Assembly (NCBI GenBank): GCA_035517495.1
Contig: DATIYT010000113.1
Span: 43,984-107,983 of the forward strand
From: DASZHJ01 sp035517495
GTDB lineage: Bacteria > Pseudomonadota > Alphaproteobacteria > ATCC43930 > CGMCC-115725
Length of the DNA: 64,000 nt
Reading direction: 5' to 3'
Shown one piece after another: positions 54,096-63,230 of this stretch (positions within the stretch are counted from its first letter, which is position 1; each line of letters starts with the position of its first letter). The position numbers and the translations under genes were made by a program. A model generated the notes under the pieces. The model worked only from the letters and a program-made list of their open reading frames with translations. It made no database searches and was not told where the DNA came from.

Positions 54096-56276
54096 CTATA
54101 CCAGCACGCGAAAACGCGCGTCACCGTCGCGCTCGATCTGGTGCACCAGATCGATCTCCCAGGTCAGGTATTCCTTCATCGCGGCCTCATTGGGACCGTG
54201 CCGATCGTAGGGGCGGTACCAGACATCTTCGGCTGGGTTCGCCATGCGCTCGGCGCCTGCGAGCAGTGGCAGGCCGGCGGCACGCCAGGCGGCCGTACCG
54301 CCCGCCAGCACCCGGACCGGAACAGCGGTGAGCCGCTTCAGGTCGAGAGCCGCAAGCCGCGCCAGCACGCCGTCCGGCGAAGTCGTCACCACCATCTCGT
54401 GCTTCGGCAACGTCGCCAGGGTTGCAGAGAGACGGGCCCTGATGGCGAACCAGGCACCGGCGATGTGCCCATCGCGGTATTGCAGGCTGTTGGCGAAGTC
54501 GAGAGCAAGCGCGCCGCCGCGCTTGATCGCGGCTTCAAGCGCGACTGGATCGATCGGCTCGATCTCGGTACCGTCGATGCCGAGAATTTCCCTGCGCTCG
54601 GCACCAGGCTCCAAAGTGGCGCCACGCAAGCAATCCGCCAACACATAGACTTCGGGCCATCCGAGCTGCATCAGCCAAGAGGCCGTCATCTTCGCACGTA
54701 TGCCATCGTCATCCACCAGCACCAAGCGGGCATTTAGCGTTCCCACATAGGCATCGGTCGCCTGCACGAGTTGGCCACCGGGAGCGGAGCGGGAAGAGGG
54801 GAGGTGACCCGCGGCATATTCCTCGGGGCTGCGCACGTCCAGCAGATAGAGAGTGCGATCGCCCTCCGCCGCGAAACGCTCGCAGGCGGCGCGGTCGATC
54901 GATCGAACGCCGGCGCGCTCGGCGACGCGATCAGCGGCCGCCCGCGCCTTGGCGAGGCTTGCGGCGCTGGGTGCTGGCGCGCGTCGATCGGCGTTGTGCT
55001 CCAGGGTAAGTCCCGCGAGGTGCCAGCCCATCGTTCCATTGCGGAGCGCAATCACCTTGTGCGGCACTCCCGCATTGATGAGGGATTGCGCGCCGATAAT
55101 GCTGCGCGTGCGCCCCGCGCAGTTCACGACGACCAAAGTATCTTCCGACGGGGCGATGTCGTGAACGGAGCGCACGAGTTCGGCCCCGGGGCAGTCGATG
55201 CCGCCGGGGATGTTCATGACGCGGTACTCGTCCATGGGGCGGCTGTCGAGAATCACCAATTTCTCACCCGCGTCGACTTTGGCCTTGAGTTCCTGCGCAG
55301 AAAGGTTCGGCGTTCCGGCCCTGTGCTCGACGAACTCGCCGAATGCCTTGCTGGGAACATGGACCCCGGAGAACAGCTCGTAACCAGCTTGTTTCCAGGC
55401 CGGATTGCCGCCGGCCAGCGCGGCGAGACTGCGATAGCCGAGCCGCATCATCAACGCCGCCGCACGATCGGCTAGGCCATCGTCGTCGTCGATCAGCACG
55501 ATCGGCGTCGAGCGTCGCGGTACCAGTACAGCCAAGCCCAACTCGAGGCGGCTCAACGGCAGCGGTGTTGCAAATAGCAAATGGCTCTTCGAAAACACGC
55601 CTTCCTCGCGCACATCAATCAAAGCCACTTCTTCCTCGCCGCGCAGCAGCGCCTTCACCTCCTGGGCGGAAAGCCGCGGCGCCCAGATCTGAGGATTGGC
55701 TGCGTACGGCCGGTAGCTGCCGCCGGCACTGCCGGCGAAGCAGATCCGTTGCGGCAGATTTTCCAGGCTCATGCCGTAAAGATGCAGATGCAGCGCCGGG
55801 CCACCCATGACCTCGATGGTGTGAAAATCATCGGGGAGCAAGGCGCAGGCATTGCCGCGGCGGATGGTCAGCTCTCCGGTCTTGCGAAGCTGCCCGGTAC
55901 CGGGAGTGGCTCGATCGTCGACACGTTCGTAAAAGACATTGTGCTCATCGCCGAATACCCCGGCGATTGTCGCCCAGGTCGTGTGATTGTGCGGCGGTTG
56001 CGGGTTGCCCGGCAGTCCGGCCGAGGCGTAAAGCGCATATCGCCGGTCTGGGTCCTCGCTCAGGCGATAGAGCGCGGCCTTTTTTCCGGCGGGGATAGGA
56101 AAATGCGCGGCTGGAAAGAGTTCCTTCATCGCGGCCAGGCCGGTCACCGCTCTTCCGATGCTCTCGATCGTCGCGCGGGTGACGCCGTGACGCTGCTCCA
56201 AGTCCTTCGCCGCCGCCACCACACCCGCGACGAGCGCCCTCCGCCGGTTCATGATCCCGACCGTGAAATTTTCCAT
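54096..56276 (-). CDS. Cupin (cysteine dioxygenase-like) fused to four rhodanese-like domains
   Basis: The 726-residue protein opens with a cupin domain (about residues 30-180) resembling cysteine dioxygenase, with metal ligands His96, His98 (PPHNHTTW) and His163/165 (HLHLYG). Four rhodanese-like domains follow at about 200-310, 325-430, 455-560 and 580-680. Only the second has an active-site cysteine (Cys386, VVVNCAGRTRSI); the others read DDDDGLAD, DDDGIRAK and TSPDGVLA. The combination suggests oxidation of a thiol and handling of its sulfur on one polypeptide. It starts after a GGGAGG site and has no signal peptide. Confidence 0.87.
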   Translation of the reverse strand: MENFTVGIMNRRRALVAGVVAAAKDLEQRHGVTRATIESIGRAVTGLAAMKELFPAAHFPIPAGKKAALYRLSEDPDRRYALYASAGLPGNPQPPHNHTTWATIAGVFGDEHNVFYERVDDRATPGTGQLRKTGELTIRRGNACALLPDDFHTIEVMGGPALHLHLYGMSLENLPQRICFAGSAGGSYRPYAANPQIWAPRLSAQEVKALLRGEEEVALIDVREEGVFSKSHLLFATPLPLSRLELGLAVLVPRRSTPIVLIDDDDGLADRAAALMMRLGYRSLAALAGGNPAWKQAGYELFSGVHVPSKAFGEFVEHRAGTPNLSAQELKAKVDAGEKLVILDSRPMDEYRVMNIPGGIDCPGAELVRSVHDIAPSEDTLVVVNCAGRTRSIIGAQSLINAGVPHKVIALRNGTMGWHLAGLTLEHNADRRAPAPSAASLAKARAAADRVAERAGVRSIDRAACERFAAEGDRTLYLLDVRSPEEYAAGHLPSSRSAPGGQLVQATDAYVGTLNARLVLVDDDGIRAKMTASWLMQLGWPEVYVLADCLRGATLEPGAERREILGIDGTEIEPIDPVALEAAIKRGGALALDFANSLQYRDGHIAGAWFAIRARLSATLATLPKHEMVVTTSPDGVLARLAALDLKRLTAVPVRVLAGGTAAWRAAGLPLLAGAERMANPAEDVWYRPYDRHGPNEAAMKEYLTWEIDLVHQIERDGDARFRVLV

Positions 56277-56625
56277 CAGCGCCTCCCGACCCTGGGTTTG
56301 CGCAGACTATAGCGGAGCCCCCTATTTCCGCACAAATCCCTCATTCCCGCGCTGAATCAGCGATATGCTGATTAAAATCATTTAATTTGTATGACATTCG
56401 GCCGTGCGACGTAATGCGGCGAGGCGGCTCGTCCGCCCCGCCCTTCCAACCCCCTTGGAGGGCGGAGACCTTCCTGGGTCTTTCCCCGCCTGTGCTTCCC
56501 TCCAAAGTCGCAGGCGGGGATCCCGGCGTTTCCGTGAGACTTCGTGCTATGCGGTCGCGCTGACATTGCGCACCATCGCCGCGCGCCTATAGAGTGCGGC
56601 GACCCGCCGAATCCAGCGAGCCCTC
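56277..56625. other. Intergenic region with a long hairpin
   Basis: No gene is seen. CCCCGCCTG and its exact complement CAGGCGGGG form a nine-base-pair stem with an 18-base loop at about 56484-56520. The neighbouring sequence has short G/C inversions of the kind found in dispersed intergenic repeats. The promoter for the downstream oxidoreductase must lie before 56626 but is not evident. Confidence 0.45.
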
Positions 56626-57759
56626 ATGACCAGCCAGCTCTTCAAAGCCATCACCATGCGTGGCCTTACCCTGCCGAACCGCGTGGTAATTTCGCCGATG
56701 TGCCAATACAGCGCCGATGACGGCGCCGCCAATGATTGGCACATGCTGCACCTGGGTTCGTTCGCGCTCTCGGGCGCGGGCCTGTTGATGATCGAGGCGA
56801 GCGCTGTTGAGCGGCGCGGGCGGATTTCCCACGGCTGTCTCGGCTTATATTCCGACAACAACGAATTGGCACTGGGACACGTGGTTGCCGCCTGCCGCCG
56901 GTGGGGCAATACCCCCATCGGTATTCAGCTTGCCCATGCGGGCCGCAAGGGTTCGGCGCAAAGGCCCTGGGACGGCGGCGGCTCGCTGCAGGCGGGGCAG
57001 GACCCCTGGGAAACCGTGGCGCCATCGGCAATCCCGATGGCGGAGAATTGGCAAACTCCGCGTGCCGCAGCGTTGGAGGACCTTGAGCGCATTCGCAACG
57101 CCTTCGTCGATGCGACGAGGCGCGCCGCACGTCTCGGTCTCGATTTGGTGGAGGCGCACTCCGCCCACGGCTATCTGCTGCACGAATTTCTGTCGCCGCT
57201 TTCCAATCACCGCACCGATCGATACGGCGGCGGCCTCGAAAACCGAATGCGCTTCCCGCTCGAAGTGATCGCGGCCATGCGCACGGCGTGGCCCTCGGAT
57301 CGGCCGCTCGGCGCGCGCATCACCGGAACCGATTGGATGCCCGGCGGCTTTACCACCGACGATGCGGTGATCTTTGCCCGCGAGCTCAAATCGATCGGCG
57401 TCGACTATGTATGCGTCTCGAGCGGCGGAATTTCGCTCAAGGCTCAGATCCCGCTTGGGCCCGGCTACCAAGTTCCGCTGGCCGAGCGCATCCGACGCGA
57501 GGTTGGGATTACGACACGCGCTGTCGGCCTAATTGTCGAACCGAAGCAGGCGGAGCGGATCATCGCCGACGGTCAGGCGGACATGGTGGCTCTGGCACGC
57601 GCCTTCCTGGACAATCCCCGCTGGGCTTGGCATGCGGCTGAAGCATTGGGAGCGAGTGCCGCAGTGCCGGTGCAATATGCGCGTCTGCGGCCTGACCAGT
57701 GGCCCGGCGCCAAGATGCTCCGCCCGTCGCCGCTGCCGCAGAGCGCCGCCGCCCAATAG
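56626..57759 (+). CDS. Old Yellow Enzyme, YqjM/NamA class
   Basis: This FMN-dependent ene-reductase reduces activated double bonds with NAD(P)H. The 377-residue protein has the class III signature MCQYSADDG with Cys26 and Tyr28 at the same positions as YqjM. QLAHAGRKGS and HSAHGYLLHEFLSPLSNHRTDRYGGG supply the flavin and substrate residues. YqjM itself is about 340 residues; this one has an extended C-terminus. The natural substrate is unknown. It stands alone with an upstream gap of 350 bases. Confidence 0.94.
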   Translation: MTSQLFKAITMRGLTLPNRVVISPMCQYSADDGAANDWHMLHLGSFALSGAGLLMIEASAVERRGRISHGCLGLYSDNNELALGHVVAACRRWGNTPIGIQLAHAGRKGSAQRPWDGGGSLQAGQDPWETVAPSAIPMAENWQTPRAAALEDLERIRNAFVDATRRAARLGLDLVEAHSAHGYLLHEFLSPLSNHRTDRYGGGLENRMRFPLEVIAAMRTAWPSDRPLGARITGTDWMPGGFTTDDAVIFARELKSIGVDYVCVSSGGISLKAQIPLGPGYQVPLAERIRREVGITTRAVGLIVEPKQAERIIADGQADMVALARAFLDNPRWAWHAAEALGASAAVPVQYARLRPDQWPGAKMLRPSPLPQSAAAQ

Positions 57760-57777
57760 GGAACGCGATCCCTCACC

Positions 57778-58164
57778 CTATTGCGGAGCTGGACTCTCTG
57801 ATTTTATGCCGCTCTGGCCGAGGCAGGCCTGATAGGCCGCATCTTGATCTTGCTTGCCGTTCAGTGCGCCGATACTGGCTCCCCCAACGCCGCCGGCGAG
57901 CGCACCCCATGCGGCAGCCGTGCCAAGGGTTCCGAATGCCCACCCGCCAACCAGGACACCGAGCGCGGCTCCGACCCCGGAGCCGATTGCCAATCCCTGC
58001 ATTCCCTGAGTGATGGGTTGGTTGAGGTCGGTTTGCGCGCGACAATCCACTGCCGGGTCCCCTGTCGCAGAGGCGGTCTCGTGGGCGGGCGTCCAGGGCG
58101 GCTGGTAAAGCGCCATACAGCCGCAGAGACCCATTAAGGGCAGGAACGCGATTGCGCGACGCAT
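57778..58164 (-). CDS. Glycine-zipper outer-membrane lipoprotein
   Basis: The 128-residue product has a signal with a lipobox (MGLCGC, lipidated Cys16) and a glycine-zipper stretch rich in Gly/Ala (GLAIGSGVGAALGVLVGGWA, then AAWGALAGGVGGASIGAL). Such motifs insert into or pack at the outer membrane. A GGAGG site precedes the ATG. It converges with the Old Yellow Enzyme gene and no specific role can be given. Confidence 0.82.
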   Translation of the reverse strand: MRRAIAFLPLMGLCGCMALYQPPWTPAHETASATGDPAVDCRAQTDLNQPITQGMQGLAIGSGVGAALGVLVGGWAFGTLGTAAAWGALAGGVGGASIGALNGKQDQDAAYQACLGQSGIKSESPAPQ

Positions 58165-58327
58165 CCAGCCTCCGAGAGGAAATCACCTCTCAGTATGACC
58201 GATCCTTGGCCGCGCGCGAAGGTGCGGGTTTGCGCACCCTCCCGGTAATACGGCGGAAACCATCTCTGGCTGTGCTGTTATTGTCTAGCCGGTCCTTATC
58301 CCAGCGTCCCAAACGAAAAAAGGGCGA

Positions 58328-58352
58328 GATTGCCGGCTCAAGTCCGGCAATC
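58328..58352 (-). terminator. Rho-independent terminator for Flp pilin
   Basis: GATTGCCGG and its complement CCGGCAATC form a nine-base-pair stem around a seven-base loop. Read on the minus strand it is followed by TCGCCC and six T residues. It sits 38 bases after the pilin stop. Confidence 0.85.
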
Positions 58353-58389
58353 CCAGGAGGACTGACACAGTTCTAGCCAGACGATCTTA

Positions 58390-58563
58390 CTAACCTGCGG
58401 TGCTGATCGTGCCGCCCAGGTTGTTGTACCAAGTGTTCATTGTGGTACCCACGTTAGCAATGGCTGCCAACGTTGCCAGCGTCAAAACGCCGATGATGAG
58501 ACCATATTCGATTGCCGTGGCTCCGCGCCGGTTTTTCAGCAACCGCCATACCGATGCGATCAT
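58390..58563 (-). CDS. Flp/Fap-type pilin
   Basis: The 57-residue protein begins MIASVWRLLKNRRGATAIEYG and continues through a long hydrophobic helix. RRGATAIEYG is the prepilin cleavage site with the invariant Glu, cut by a CpaA/TadV peptidase before Flp fibre assembly. The GAGG site supports the ATG at 58563. No tad/cpa genes lie nearby, so the pilus machine must be elsewhere. A clear terminator follows. Confidence 0.93.
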   Translation of the reverse strand: MIASVWRLLKNRRGATAIEYGLIIGVLTLATLAAIANVGTTMNTWYNNLGGTISTAG

Positions 58564-58715
58564 GACGACCTCGCACAATAATGACCGCGGCAGTATGGCC
58601 TGAGAACCCTTAACCCGCTATCAATGATCCCGAAAAAACCCGTTGTATTTTAAACGATGGTTTACGCGGCCGGATGGCTGTTGACGGATCGAAGCGGGGA
58701 CGTCGGAGCGAGGGC

Positions 58716-59612
58716 ATGGAACACAAGACGCAATTGGTGCGAACGCCGCTGTTGGAAATTGCCTACGAGGAGAGAGGCCGCCGAGAGGGGGGCCCCGTCA
58801 TCCTGTTGCACGGTTTTCCAGATGACGCTCGGGCCTGGGACGGCGTAGCGCCCGATCTCGCTGCGCGCGGCCATCGGGTGTTGGTGCCGTATCTGCGGGG
58901 CTATGGTCCCACGCGATTTCTCGATCCGGCGACACCGCGTTCGGGCGAGCAGGCGGCGTTGGGCGCCGATCTCCTGGCCTTCATGGATGCGCTCGGCATC
59001 TCGCAGCCGATCCTCGTGGGATACGACTGGGGCGGTCGCGCCGCCTGCGTCGTTTCGGCGCTTTGGCCGGAGCGGGTGCAGGGCCTGGTTTCGATCGGGG
59101 GCTACAACATCCAGGACATCGCCAAGTCCGGACGACCGGCCTCCGCGCTTCAGGAGTTCCGGTATTGGTATCAATGGTACTTTCAGACCGAGCGCGGACG
59201 CGCGGGGCTTGCAAGCAATCGGCGCGAAATTTGCCGCATGCTGTGGGAGCTGTGGTCACCGAACTGGAAATTCACGGCTGAGGAATTCGAACGCACCGCG
59301 GTCTCGTTCGACAACCCCGACTTCGTCGATATATCGATCCACTCCTACCGCCATCGCTATGGTGCTGTTGCCGGCGACCCCAACGTGCAGGGGATCGAGC
59401 GGCGCCTCGCGCAGAGCCCAATGATCTCGGTCCCGACCGTCGTCATGCATGGCGCCTGCGATGGCGTTGCGGGACCCGAGACCTCCGAGCGCCATGCGCG
59501 CTTTTTCTCGGGCCGATACCGGCGCGAGGTGATACCGATTGCCGGCCACTTTCTGCCGCGCGAGACGCCGCAAGCCGTGCTCGCCGCGGTTGCGGAGCTG
59601 AGCAACAGTTAG
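58716..59612 (+). CDS. Alpha/beta hydrolase with Asp nucleophile, epoxide hydrolase-like
   Basis: The 298-residue protein has the oxyanion motif LLHGFPDD (about 30-37) and the nucleophile elbow VGYDWGG with Asp104. An Asp nucleophile marks epoxide hydrolases and haloalkane dehalogenases and not esterases. The cap-region DFVDISIHSYRHRYG, the acidic residue near GACDGV and the catalytic His in IAGHFLPRE are in place. The start at 58716 follows a GGAGC-type site. The substrate is unknown. Confidence 0.87.
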   Translation: MEHKTQLVRTPLLEIAYEERGRREGGPVILLHGFPDDARAWDGVAPDLAARGHRVLVPYLRGYGPTRFLDPATPRSGEQAALGADLLAFMDALGISQPILVGYDWGGRAACVVSALWPERVQGLVSIGGYNIQDIAKSGRPASALQEFRYWYQWYFQTERGRAGLASNRREICRMLWELWSPNWKFTAEEFERTAVSFDNPDFVDISIHSYRHRYGAVAGDPNVQGIERRLAQSPMISVPTVVMHGACDGVAGPETSERHARFFSGRYRREVIPIAGHFLPRETPQAVLAAVAELSNS

Positions 59613-59634
59613 ATTAGCCGAAAGGAGGTTGCGA

Positions 59635-60315
59635 ATGTTTAGGGCTCGCCGCTCGCCGCGGGCGTCATTGCTGGTCGTGGCACTAGGAGCGTGGATCGGT
59701 ACATTCGTTCCGACGGCTCAGGCTCAAAGCGACGCCGTTGCGGCGCCTTATTGCGAGCCCGCGGCGGGAACCAAGCTCCTCTACAGCAATCGCGCCTATG
59801 AGATCGAAAAAAAGCCCATCGACGCGCCGCTCCTATACTACACCTACAAAATTCTCGCGCCCTCGTTGCACTCGCAGTTTGTGGAGCGTCGAGGCCAGCT
59901 TCTTTTCGACGACGGCGAGGACCGCTGGGAGGTACTTAACAAGGAGCAGGAGATCAGAGACTTTTGGCCGCTGCAATCGGGCAAGACCCTGGTGTTGCGC
60001 CGCTTCGATCGGGCAACCCGCGTCAAGTCGAAAGTGCATTTTCAGGTTTTGGGGCTCGAACCGATCGACAGCGGAACGCATGTCTATCAGAGCTGGAAGA
60101 TCAGTCGCCTGGACGAGAATAGCGACGGGACCCGCTTCCTGCAGTTTCTCTGGTACGCGCCGGAGATTTGCACGCTCTCGGCCTTCACGGATTCGCAGCA
60201 TCGCACCGTGCGGCTGCTGCGCGTATTGAAGCCGGGGGATGCGGACTACGATCGACCGGTCACGGTCAAGAAGCATCAGCTCTATTTCGCCGACAGCAAC
60301 GAGGCCGTTAAATAA
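59635..60315 (+). CDS. Secreted protein of unknown function
   Basis: The ATG at 59635 lies seven bases after AAAGGAGG; the TTG at 59629 is too close to that site. The 226-residue product has a Sec signal ending at AQA (about residue 33) and a soluble beta-rich body (LLYYTYKILAPSLHSQFVER, FLQFLWYAPEICTL). A pair of cysteines (PYCEPAAG and EICTLSA) may form a disulfide. No family is recognised. The hydrolase upstream is 22 bases away, so the two are probably co-transcribed. Confidence 0.7.
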   Translation: MFRARRSPRASLLVVALGAWIGTFVPTAQAQSDAVAAPYCEPAAGTKLLYSNRAYEIEKKPIDAPLLYYTYKILAPSLHSQFVERRGQLLFDDGEDRWEVLNKEQEIRDFWPLQSGKTLVLRRFDRATRVKSKVHFQVLGLEPIDSGTHVYQSWKISRLDENSDGTRFLQFLWYAPEICTLSAFTDSQHRTVRLLRVLKPGDADYDRPVTVKKHQLYFADSNEAVK

Positions 60316-60332
60316 GCTGCTCGGCGCTTAGA

Positions 60333-61172
60333 TCAGCGCGGTCGATCGCCTGCGAGCGTGATGCGCAGCATGGCTCGGCGGTGGCCATGATAGTCATTGA
60401 CCGGATTGTGCTGGGCCGCGCGATTGTCCCAGAAAGCCAGCGCTCCGACGCTCCAGCGGAAGCGGCAGGTGAATTCCGGACGGACCTGGTGGCGGAATAG
60501 ATAGTCAAGCAAAGGCGCGCTCTCTTCGACCGTCATGCCCGAGAAGCGCTCGGTGTGCGCAACATTGACATAGAGCGCCTTGCGTCCGGTCTCGGGATGG
60601 GTGCGGATCACCGGGTGCTCCGCAACAAGCGGACGCTCCGCGCCCGCTGCTGGAGCCGAGCGCACGCGGTCTTCGCGCGTGCGCGTCACGTCTGCCTTGG
60701 CCGAGCTGTTCACCGCGCGCAAACCCTCGAGCAGCTCGCGCATGCCCGGCGAGAGGCTTTCGTAGGCAAGGTACATGTTGGCAAAGAGCGTATCTCCGCC
60801 GACCGGCGGTATCTCGCGCGCCAACAGCATGCTGCCCATGGGCGGAATTTCGAGATAGGTGGTGTCCGAATGCCAGATGCCGCCGAAATTGACGCGTTCC
60901 TCCGGTTCCTTCACGACCTCGATGATTTCGGGATAAGCCTCGAGCCCTCTGACAAACGGGTATTCGACCGGGGTTCCGAAGCGGCGTGCCGCGCGGAGAA
61001 ATTGCTCGGTGGTGAGTTCTTGGCCTCGGAAGAAAACGACGAGGTGATCAAGCAGCGCTCGACGTATCGCGGATACCTGGGATTCCCCGAGTTCGACCGC
61101 AAGATCGACGCCGGAGATTTCGGCACCCAGCGCACCGGAAACCGGCTGAATAATGAGGCTGTTCGAATGCAT
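60333..61172 (-). CDS. TauD/TfdA-family Fe(II)/2-oxoglutarate dioxygenase
   Basis: The 279-residue enzyme uses iron and 2-oxoglutarate to hydroxylate an organic substrate. The iron ligands are His101, Asp103 (WHSDTTY) and His255 (AQHNP); Arg266 or Arg270 (HRRAMLR) binds the 2-oxoglutarate. TauD releases sulfite from taurine and TfdA cleaves 2,4-D, but the substrate here is open, since no sulfonate transport genes adjoin. The downstream end faces the secreted-protein gene. Confidence 0.92.
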   Translation of the reverse strand: MHSNSLIIQPVSGALGAEISGVDLAVELGESQVSAIRRALLDHLVVFFRGQELTTEQFLRAARRFGTPVEYPFVRGLEAYPEIIEVVKEPEERVNFGGIWHSDTTYLEIPPMGSMLLAREIPPVGGDTLFANMYLAYESLSPGMRELLEGLRAVNSSAKADVTRTREDRVRSAPAAGAERPLVAEHPVIRTHPETGRKALYVNVAHTERFSGMTVEESAPLLDYLFRHQVRPEFTCRFRWSVGALAFWDNRAAQHNPVNDYHGHRRAMLRITLAGDRPR

Positions 61173-61230
61173 CTCGGACCTTCGACTGCATTCTCCACCG
61201 TGCGCGGCGCGCTGTCGATGCGCTATTGCG

Positions 61231-62340
61231 TCACTGAATGATCGTTCCCGCGGCCTGGCGGATCTTCGCTTCGGCGTCCTGGGCCGCGTTTTGCGAACCC
61301 GCGGCGCCGATTTCCGCGAAGATGTATTGGCCGCCGCCTGCCTTGGTGAGCACCGTATAGTAAGTCACTGCCGCACCGGAACCGCCGTCACAACTGGTGA
61401 AAACGCGGATGGCTCCGGCGTTAACGGCAGCCTGCTTGTCGTCGGCGAGCGTGCCCGAGGAAAAATTACCCGAGCAGGCCTTTGCGTCCCGCGCGATGAG
61501 GTCGCCCGACGCGTTTCCGGCCGCAGCCTGCACCCACAGAAAACCGGTGAGATTTGGCGCTGTCCATACCGCCTGATATGCCGCGAGTTGAGGAGGCACT
61601 TCGCTTGTTTGCGCGATGTGGTAGTCGCTCAATCCCGACTGAGCGAGCACGTTCGCCATCAGTGCGACACCGTCTACCGTGAGCCCCTTCGTCGCCGCGG
61701 GAGCAGCCGCCGGCATTGGTGCCGGCGCAAGTGGTGCGGGCGCGCCGGGGGCGGGCGGCAATGAGGTTGAGGAAGTAGGCGGGATTGGCGTGGCAGGCGG
61801 AGTTCCGGGCGCGGCAGGAGCAAAGCCGCCAGGCGGCGCGCCGGTGGGCGCGACCCCCGCGGTCGCGGCCGTGTGACGGTGCGCGCAGTCGAGCAACGCC
61901 GCAAGCCCGCGCTGCGTTCCCTGGAGGGTAAAGAAAAGCTGCTGGCCCATTACGGAGATCGTGATCTGCGATCCGCTTCGGAAGCGGTTATAAAGACCCT
62001 CATCCGGCGGCACTGGAATTTCGATCTCGGTGCCGGAGACTGCGGTCCCGTTGCCATAGAACGGCATGCCGCCATTGATCGAATAGCTGACGTCGTAAGT
62101 CGATGACGGCGACAAATGCCAGCCGGTATTGAGCACGCCAACGCTCCAAGTGAAATTGCCGTCGATCGAGAACAGCAGCGTGTACCCGGTGCTGTAATTG
62201 GCGGACATGGAGCAGCGCGCGAAGGCGCCGGATTGATCGTCTGATAGCGCGGCTGCTTGCCAATTGCCGACCTGGAAGGTTTCGAGCGTAGCGGCACGAG
62301 CGATCCCGACGGAAATGCCCGCGCAAGCCGCCGCCAACAA
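61231..62340 (-). CDS. Secreted Pro/Ala-rich protein; real start probably at 62362 behind a G8 tract
   Basis: The frame encodes a beta-rich N-terminal domain with the cysteine AFARCSMSAN, a Pro/Ala-rich linker (about residues 165-215) and a C-terminal domain (ALMANVLAQSGLSDYHIA ... GQYIFAEIG). No family is recognised. Its only local start is a TTG at 62340. An ATG at 62362 with a GGGAGG site is out of frame because of eight Gs at 62351-62358. Removing one G gives MRGGSLFLLAAACAG and a perfect signal peptide into this frame. So it may be phase-variable, a sequencing artefact or a new mutation. Confidence 0.62.
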   Translation of the reverse strand: MLAAACAGISVGIARAATLETFQVGNWQAAALSDDQSGAFARCSMSANYSTGYTLLFSIDGNFTWSVGVLNTGWHLSPSSTYDVSYSINGGMPFYGNGTAVSGTEIEIPVPPDEGLYNRFRSGSQITISVMGQQLFFTLQGTQRGLAALLDCAHRHTAATAGVAPTGAPPGGFAPAAPGTPPATPIPPTSSTSLPPAPGAPAPLAPAPMPAAAPAATKGLTVDGVALMANVLAQSGLSDYHIAQTSEVPPQLAAYQAVWTAPNLTGFLWVQAAAGNASGDLIARDAKACSGNFSSGTLADDKQAAVNAGAIRVFTSCDGGSGAAVTYYTVLTKAGGGQYIFAEIGAAGSQNAAQDAEAKIRQAAGTIIQ

Positions 62341-62350
62341 GAACAGAGAT

Positions 62351-62358
62351 CCCCCCCC
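62351..62358 (-). repeat. Eight-base poly-G tract near a start codon
   Basis: On the minus strand ATG-C-GGGGGGGG opens the likely start of the secreted protein. Eight Gs put that ATG out of frame with the gene; seven would fuse the signal peptide to it. Confidence 0.6.
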
Positions 62359-62519
62359 GCATTAACGCCTCCCCGCGATCGATGGGCCGAGCATGCAGCG
62401 GGCGGAACCTCCGTGCAACGCAAGGAATCGCGTCGCACGGCGGGGTACCTAGCACCGTCCAGATTTTGGCGAGGGGGCGTGGGCGACCTCTAGCGCCTCA
62501 TGCCCCGTACCCGATCGCG

Positions 62520-63230
62520 CTAGCGGACGAGACCGGCTCCGCCTCGAAGATCGGTGGCAACGGGGGAACTTGCAGACGAGGCGTGAGACCCCCTGAGGAC
62601 CGTAACCCCGGACGACGTCGGTGCCGTTGCGCCGGCAGCGGGTGTCGTGTCGATATGCTCGATCGCCGGCATGCTGCCGCCGAACTCCCAGCGTCGAACC
62701 GGCCCAACGTCCAAGTGGACGAACCCGGATGCCGGATAGTAGCCGACGCCGCCGCCCCGCAAATCGAGCGCGGCGCCATGCAAGTCAGTCAGGCTGCGCT
62801 GGCGCAGCGACACGTCGACCGCCATTCCCTGCATGTGCAGACTGTGCGCTGCGACCCCTTCATTGAATTCGGCGAGCCAAGCATTGGTTCGGGGCGAGCG
62901 ATATCCCGACGTCACCATGAAAGGCTCGCTCGATTGCAGCTTTTCCTGCAACCGCGCAAGCAGGTCGAGCAGCTTCGGATCGATTGGATGCACGTCGCCG
63001 GAATGAAAATCGCGCAGCACCCACGCGATGCGCCGCATGGTCTGGGGGATGTAGTAATCATCGGCCCAGTAGACCGCATCGAGCGCTTCGCCGGTGTGGA
63101 CATTGTCCAGCGCGATTTGACGGAACATGATTCGGCGCGGGGCGGCGAGGGCGGGCGCAGCGACGCCGGCCGCCAGCGTGGCGGCCGCATATCCGAGGAA
63201 GCATCGACGAGCGATCGATCGACCGGTCAT
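62520..63230 (-). CDS. DUF882 (YcbK-like) peptidase-fold protein with Tat signal
   Basis: The 236-residue product carries a twin-arginine signal (SIARRCFLGYAAATLAAG) and a DUF882 domain related to M15 peptidases that cleave peptidoglycan. The zinc-binding region is seen in HSLHMQGMAVDVSLR and the later GFVHLDVGPVRRW; VTSGYRSPRTNAWLA is the substrate segment. It probably matures the cell wall in the periplasm. It is one of two Tat substrates suggested by this window. Confidence 0.9.
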   Translation of the reverse strand: MTGRSIARRCFLGYAAATLAAGVAAPALAAPRRIMFRQIALDNVHTGEALDAVYWADDYYIPQTMRRIAWVLRDFHSGDVHPIDPKLLDLLARLQEKLQSSEPFMVTSGYRSPRTNAWLAEFNEGVAAHSLHMQGMAVDVSLRQRSLTDLHGAALDLRGGGVGYYPASGFVHLDVGPVRRWEFGGSMPAIEHIDTTPAAGATAPTSSGVTVLRGSHASSASSPVATDLRGGAGLVR

